Shown in pieces: positions 33,334 to 36,715 of a DNA stretch of 36,715 nt. A program made the position numbers and the translations under genes. Origin of the DNA: Nitriliruptorales bacterium (GTDB taxonomy: Bacteria > Actinomycetota > Nitriliruptoria > Euzebyales > JAHELV01). Within the stretch, counting starts at the first letter, position 1. Each line of letters opens with the position of its first letter. Location of the stretch: positions 60,320 through 97,034 of the forward strand of contig JAHELV010000009.1 of assembly GCA_024644015.1 (NCBI GenBank), in the 5' to 3' direction. Under the pieces are notes generated by a model, which was given only the letters and a program-made list of their open reading frames with translations, made no database searches and was not told where the DNA came from.

Positions 33334-34190
33334 AGTTCCCGCACCGCCAGCCACGGTCCCACCAGGCCATGTCGCAACACCGGCCCGTCGACGCACACGA
33401 AGAACGGTCCCAGCTGGCAGTGGCCACACAGGCCCACGCCGCAGGCCATCGAGCGCTCCAGCGACACGTAGACCCGTTCGCCGGTCACGCCCTGGTCGGC
33501 GAGCGCGCGGGCGGTGAACCGCATCATGACCTCGGGGCCACAGACCAGTGCCGTCGCGCGGTGGGGGTCGAACAAGGCGTCGGGGATCAGCGTCGTCACG
33601 ACACCAACGCGGCCGTCCCATGGCGGGATGGCCTTGCCGGGAGCCGACGGCGCGTCGACGGTCACCGCGACGTCGACGTCGGACTGCCAGCGCTGCATCT
33701 CGTCGGCGAACAGCAGCTCGTCGGGGCTGCGCGCGCCGTACAGGATGCTGATCCGTCCATACCGGTCGCGGTGGGCCAGCAGATGGTGGATCGCGGGTCG
33801 CAGCGGCGCGAGGCCGAGCCCACCGGCGACCACCACCACGTCGGCTCCGACGGCGGCTTCGACGGGCCACGGGTGCCCGTAGGGCCCCCGCACCCCCATC
33901 ACCCCACCGGGTCGAAGCGACGTGAGCGCTCGGGTCACGGCACCGACCGCACGGATGGTGTACTGCCGCGTGACACGGTCGTCGGGGTCGCCACTGACCG
34001 AGATGGGCACCTCTCCGACGCCGAGGGCGCTGAGCATGTCGAACTGCCCTGGTGCGAACGGCGGCAGTTCGGTGTCGACCGCGCTCACGTGCAAGGTCAC
34101 GGTGTCGGCCGTCTCCCGCTCGACGCGGTCGACGTGCGTCAGTCGCGGCGCCAGCGGCGTGGCCGCCACAGCCTCAGACACCGGCAGCAT
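33330..34190 (-). CDS. Hydrogenase gamma subunit: FAD/NAD(P)-binding reductase
   Basis: A 286-residue diaphorase subunit linking the hydrogenase to NAD(P)H. N-terminal FAD domain with FAPGQFDMLSALGVGEVPISVSGDP and RQYTIRAVGAVTRAL, a nucleotide-binding domain with VVVAGGLGLAPLRPAIHHL and ALVCGPEVMMRFTARAL, and a C-terminal [2Fe-2S] site SMACGVGLCGHCQLGPFFVC like that of dihydroorotate dehydrogenase B. The P. furiosus counterpart is HydG. I chose ATG 34190 (MLPVSEAV), which overlaps the upstream gene by 17 bases; its ribosome site is weak, so an alternative start is possible. Confidence 0.9.
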   Translation of the reverse strand: MLPVSEAVAATPLAPRLTHVDRVERETADTVTLHVSAVDTELPPFAPGQFDMLSALGVGEVPISVSGDPDDRVTRQYTIRAVGAVTRALTSLRPGGVMGVRGPYGHPWPVEAAVGADVVVVAGGLGLAPLRPAIHHLLAHRDRYGRISILYGARSPDELLFADEMQRWQSDVDVAVTVDAPSAPGKAIPPWDGRVGVVTTLIPDALFDPHRATALVCGPEVMMRFTARALADQGVTGERVYVSLERSMACGVGLCGHCQLGPFFVCVDGPVLRHGLVGPWLAVREL

Positions 34191-34641
34191 GATGGTGTCC
34201 GTAGACGTCGAGCAGCCGAACCCTGGTGTGTTCCAGCCGGTCACTGACGATCGCCAGCAACTGCCGGCTGACCACCGCGTGCAACGCCGGATCGTCACCC
34301 AGCAGCCGCCGCAGGCATCCGGCGTCGAGACTGATCGCGTCGACGTCGTCGACGGCGACCGCATCGAAGCGCCAGCGGTGTGGCGGCACCAGCCACGACC
34401 AGCCCAGCACGTGCTCACCGGTCAGTGTCTCGACGACCAGCGGCCCATCGGGCGCGTGCAACTGGAGGGCGACCTGGCCGGCGCGCACCAGGTAGCACGC
34501 GTCGGCCGTCTCGCCCTCCCGGAAGATCAGCGCGCCGGGTGCGAAGCGTACGGCTGTCGCGCATGTCGACAGCGTGACGATCTGTTCGCTCGTCAGGTCG
34601 GCGACGAACGGGTGCAACGCCAGCAGGTGCGAGGTCATCAT
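34174..34641 (-). CDS. Cyclic-nucleotide-binding-domain protein without DNA-binding domain
   Basis: A 155-residue protein comprising one CRP-type sensor domain: LTSEQIVTLSTCATAVRFAPGALIFREGETADACYLVRAGQVALQLHAP, with the phosphate-cassette area GEHVLGWSWL, and a C-terminal helix ending with a His-rich YGHHHAAG. There is no helix-turn-helix and little length for one, so it is not a transcription factor of usual type. It lies between beta and gamma genes of the hydrogenase, with an ATGA overlap in front and a 17-base overlap behind, so it is probably a stable accessory or regulatory subunit of the complex. The usual ligand Arg is not evident (PHRWRF in place of RSA), so the ligand may not be cAMP. 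Confidence 0.82.
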   Translation of the reverse strand: MMTSHLLALHPFVADLTSEQIVTLSTCATAVRFAPGALIFREGETADACYLVRAGQVALQLHAPDGPLVVETLTGEHVLGWSWLVPPHRWRFDAVAVDDVDAISLDAGCLRRLLGDDPALHAVVSRQLLAIVSDRLEHTRVRLLDVYGHHHAAGV

Positions 34642-35822
34642 GTCTCGTTCTCCCCGGATTCGTCCGGCTCGGTCCCGCGGATCGCGGCGACCTCCTCGGT
34701 GATGTCGATGCCGACGGGGCACCACGTGATGCAGCGACCGCAGCCGACGCAGCCAGATGACCCGAACTGGTCGATCCACGTCGCCAGTTTGTGCGTCATC
34801 CACTGGCGGTACCGCGACCGTGTCGTGCCACGGACCGGCGCGCCGGCCGTGTAGGTGAAGTCGAGCGTGAAGCAGGAGTCCCAGGCCCGCTGCCGTTCGA
34901 TCCGCTCTCCCGCCAGGTCCGTGACGTCGGTGACGCTGGTACAGAAGCACGTCGGACAGGCGAGCGTGCAGTTGCCGCACGCCAGGCAGCGGCTGGCGAC
35001 GTCGTCCCATCGCGGGTGCTCCAGGTTGTCGTAGAGCAACTCCCGGATGCCAGTGACGTCCATCTGCCGTCCCATGCGCTGCGCCGCTCGGTCGGTGATG
35101 TCGACCGCCGCGGCGACGTCGCGCTGTTCCGCCGCGCGGTGCGTGACGTCGTCCAGCAGCGCCCGCCCCGCGGCAGTGCCCACCTCGACCACGAACCGGT
35201 GCCCCTCGTCGTCGAGCAACTCGGTCAGGGCCAGGTCGAACCCGGTCGTCGCCCGTGGTCCGGTGCCCATCGAGGCACAGAAGCAGGTGCCGGCGGGGTC
35301 GCCGCAGTTGACCGCGACCAACAGCACCTCGTCCCGCCGGCGGGCGTACACGGTGTCGGCGAAGGGGCCGCGGATGAACACGCGGTCCTGCACCGCGATC
35401 GCGGCCAGTTCGCACGACCGCACACCGACGAACGCGTACCTGGGCACCGGTGAGGGATCGTCGAGGATGCGCATGCCGCCGTCGGCGGTGCGCTCGGCCG
35501 ACCACGCGGTGTGGGTCGGCGGCAGCAGGTACCGCTTCCACGAATGGGGACCCACGGCGTAGCCGAACCACGCCTCGTCTTCGCGTCGCGCCAGACGGTA
35601 GCGACCAGGCGACTGCTCGTCGGTCCACCCACGCGGTAGGTCGGCAACGGACGTCAGCTCGTCGTAGACGATGGCACCGTCGGCGACCGTTGGACCGACG
35701 ACCGTGTAGCCGCGACGGCCGAGCCCGTCGAGCAGGTCCTCGAGCGCGTCGGCCTTGATGACCTCGGCCGACTCCGGCGGACGCGCGGCGTCACCCGCGG
35801 CGGACGCCGCCTGCGCCGTCAT
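34638..35822 (-). CDS. Hydrogenase beta subunit: [4Fe-4S] ferredoxin-type protein
   Basis: A 394-residue iron-sulfur subunit, like HydB of P. furiosus. The N-terminal ~260 residues are the conserved beta domain (FVGVRSCELAAIAVQDRVF, NCGDPAGTCFCASMGTGP, a Cys cluster); then two ferredoxin motifs RCLACGNCTLACPTCFC and GCVGCGRCITWCPVGID for two [4Fe-4S] clusters. It passes electrons between the NiFe core and the flavin subunit. First gene of an eight-gene operon in which nearly every stop overlaps the next start. A DosR-like box lies 124 bases upstream. ATG at 35822 with a weak ribosome site. Confidence 0.92.
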   Translation of the reverse strand: MTAQAASAAGDAARPPESAEVIKADALEDLLDGLGRRGYTVVGPTVADGAIVYDELTSVADLPRGWTDEQSPGRYRLARREDEAWFGYAVGPHSWKRYLLPPTHTAWSAERTADGGMRILDDPSPVPRYAFVGVRSCELAAIAVQDRVFIRGPFADTVYARRRDEVLLVAVNCGDPAGTCFCASMGTGPRATTGFDLALTELLDDEGHRFVVEVGTAAGRALLDDVTHRAAEQRDVAAAVDITDRAAQRMGRQMDVTGIRELLYDNLEHPRWDDVASRCLACGNCTLACPTCFCTSVTDVTDLAGERIERQRAWDSCFTLDFTYTAGAPVRGTTRSRYRQWMTHKLATWIDQFGSSGCVGCGRCITWCPVGIDITEEVAAIRGTEPDESGENET

Positions 35823-35945
35823 GGCGTCACCGCTATCGGGTATCGCGTGTCGCGCATGGGCCTGCTCCCTGGTTGGGGTATGGGGTGAAGCACGACCATG
35901 ACGCAGTCGCCGATGCGTGAATAGGACAGCCGGCCCTGGACTCAG

Positions 35946-35959
35946 AGGACCTTTGTCTC
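35946..35959. promoter_or_regulatory. DosR-like box (9/11) before the hydrogenase operon
   Basis: AGGACCTTTGTCTC, two mismatches from GGGACNWWNGNCCC, set in a CAGAG...CTCTG dyad extension. It sits between the hydrogenase operon (minus, start 35822) and the GerW-like gene (plus, start 36070), about 110-125 bases from each. In M. smegmatis the group 3b hydrogenase is DosR-controlled (from memory), which supports function here. Confidence 0.5.
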
Positions 35960-36069
35960 TGCCGCACGCTCAGCCGGAGCCAGACACTGTGGCGACGTCA
36001 GCACATTGAGCGCGAGCATTGACGGCGTGGTGCGAACGCGACGGTGGACGGCGAGCGAGGTGGCACAAC

Positions 36070-36558
36070 ATGACGGTCGAGGACATGGCGCAGCGGGTGC
36101 AGGATGCGATCAACGTGCGCCGGGTGTTCGGTGAGCCGCACACGTCCGACGGCGTCACCGTCATCCCGGTCGCGTCGGTCCGCGCCGGCGCCGGTGGCGG
36201 CAGCGGCACCGACCCCGACGACGGCAGCAGCGGCGAAGGTGGTGGGTTCGGGGGCAGCGCCCGCCCGATCGGCGCGTACGTCATCCAGGACGGCCGGGTG
36301 TCGTGGCGGCCGGCGGTCGACGTCAACCGCCTGATCGTGTGGGCCAGCGTCGTCCTGTTGACCTTCATCCTGCTGGTCTCGCGAGTCCAGCGGACACGAT
36401 TGACACACCGCAAGGCCGCGGGTGGAACAACCGCGACGGACGCGACCGTCGTCGCTCCGGCCGCCAACGGTGCAGCCGGCAACCACAGGCGCCGGTCACG
36501 CGCGCCCCGGCGCCCTGGTCGGCGGCGTCGCGCAGCGCGCCGAGCGTCGCTCGGTTGA
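36070..36558 (+). CDS. GerW/YtfJ-family protein
   Basis: A 162-residue protein of the GerW (YtfJ, spore-protein) family, which also occurs in non-spore-forming bacteria. MAQRVQDAINVRRVFGEPHTSDGVTVIPVASVRAGAGGGSG, then GEGGGFGGSARPIGAYVIQDGRVSWRPAVDVNRL, matching the family's VxxxFGEPxxxxxxxIIPVxxVxxGxGxG and GGGxGG...P. A single hydrophobic helix (~105-120, VWASVVLLTFILLVSRV) is followed by an Arg-rich tail of ~45 residues that is longer than usual. ATG at 36070 with GAGGTGG about eight bases before it. Divergent from the hydrogenase operon. Function outside sporulation is unknown. The start of a P-type ATPase gene overlaps its end. Confidence 0.8.
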   Translation: MTVEDMAQRVQDAINVRRVFGEPHTSDGVTVIPVASVRAGAGGGSGTDPDDGSSGEGGGFGGSARPIGAYVIQDGRVSWRPAVDVNRLIVWASVVLLTFILLVSRVQRTRLTHRKAAGGTTATDATVVAPAANGAAGNHRRRSRAPRRPGRRRRAARRASLG

Positions 36559-36715
36559 CGTGGCCGACGAACAGCCCTACGAACGGCCCCCACGAACGTC
36601 CGGAAGCCGAGGCACCGCGGCGCACGCCGCCGCGGTCGGGGCTCACTGACACCCAAGCCGCGCAGGAGCTCGCGCGCCAGGGTCCCAACTTGCTGCCGAC
36701 ACCGCCGACGCCGAC
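36555..36715 (+). CDS. P-type cation ATPase, 5' end only (CtpF-like)
   Basis: The first ~50 codons of a P-type ATPase cut by the window end. The frame contains GLTDTQAAQELARQGPNLLP, the Cation_ATPase_N domain of P2-type pumps (GLxxxxAxxxLxxxGxNxLP). Upstream the frame reads PEAEAPRRTPPRS. The only start near the GerW stop is TTG at 36555, overlapping it by four bases (TTGA); no ATG or GTG precedes the domain within that stretch, so the start is uncertain. M. tuberculosis CtpF (Rv1997) belongs to this broad family and is DosR-regulated, but identity cannot be judged from 50 residues. Confidence 0.7.
   Translation, partial: MTWPTNSPTNGPHERPEAEAPRRTPPRSGLTDTQAAQELARQGPNLLPTPPTP

Noticed and set aside
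36422-36649. Plus-strand open frame giving VADEQPYERPPRT near the window end
   Set aside because: It stops at 36649 and lacks the Cation_ATPase_N motif, which is in the next frame and continues to the window end. A frameshift joining both is possible but not needed.
1-36715. CRISPR array, tRNA, rRNA, insertion sequence or phage remnant
   Set aside because: No regular direct repeats, no T-loop-like GGTTCGAATCC in an intergenic region, and no transposase, integrase or phage gene was found by reading.

Overview
The window reads as chromosomal DNA of a high-GC Gram-positive bacterium, most likely an actinobacterium. The grounds are very GC-rich third codon positions, AGGAGG-type ribosome sites mixed with many GTG starts, a LAXTG sortase-E type wall-anchored protein, a GerW/YtfJ protein, and gene families otherwise known from mycobacteria. 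I cannot name the genus; a deep-branching lineage is possible. I see no rRNA, tRNA, CRISPR array, insertion sequence or prophage.

Layout. (1) 1-328: end of a CaCA-type cation antiporter. (2) 5618-361, minus: a six-gene operon with two ABC-2 exporters (two ATPases, one permease of two fused copies, one single permease), a DUF998 membrane protein and a small membrane protein. (3) 5818-10126, plus: a CorC/HlyC-type membrane protein, a gene-poor stretch, a cupin and the RNA ligase RtcB. (4) 11588-10169, minus: a CapA-like protein and archease, the RtcB cofactor, convergent with rtcB. (5) 19440-11649, minus: a tightly coupled six-gene envelope-glycan operon (GT2, GT4, Gfo/Idh oxidoreductase, two GT-C-like membrane proteins, GtrA), preceded by a LAXTG surface protein. 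(6) 20317-29700: alpha/beta hydrolase, a P1B-type ATPase with a C-terminal hemerythrin domain, a cyclic-2,3-diphosphoglycerate-synthetase-like protein, a phosphoribosyltransferase-hydrolase fusion, a LiaF-like membrane protein, a cold-shock-like/SnoaL fusion, a second CaCA antiporter and a DUF1918 protein. (7) 35822-29823, minus: a complete group 3b [NiFe]-hydrogenase operon (beta, a cyclic-nucleotide-domain protein, gamma, small, large, maturation protease, HypC, DUF6390-like). HypC has only 58 codons. (8) 36070-36715, plus: GerW-like protein and the start of a second P-type cation ATPase.

The strongest theme is a DosR/DevR-like hypoxia or dormancy programme. RtcB, archease, CapA, the phosphoribosyltransferase-hydrolase fusion, DUF1918, a CtpF-like ATPase and a group 3b hydrogenase all belong to families that, from memory, are DosR-regulated in mycobacteria (Rv2631, Rv2630, Rv0574c, Rv0571c, Rv0569, Rv1997 and the M. 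smegmatis Hyd3 operon). Six intergenic sites match the DosR box GGGACNWWNGNCCC at 9-11 of its 11 defined positions, two of them perfectly, and most lie about 50-125 bases before a gene start. No DosR, DosS or DosT gene is in the window, so the regulator is inferred only.

Working together, these genes would recycle NAD(P)H as H2 or the reverse (hydrogenase), control Ni, Fe and Ca (Nia-like ATPase with an O2- or iron-responsive domain, antiporters), repair RNA (RtcB with archease) and remodel the envelope (exporters, glycan operon) when oxygen or energy falls.
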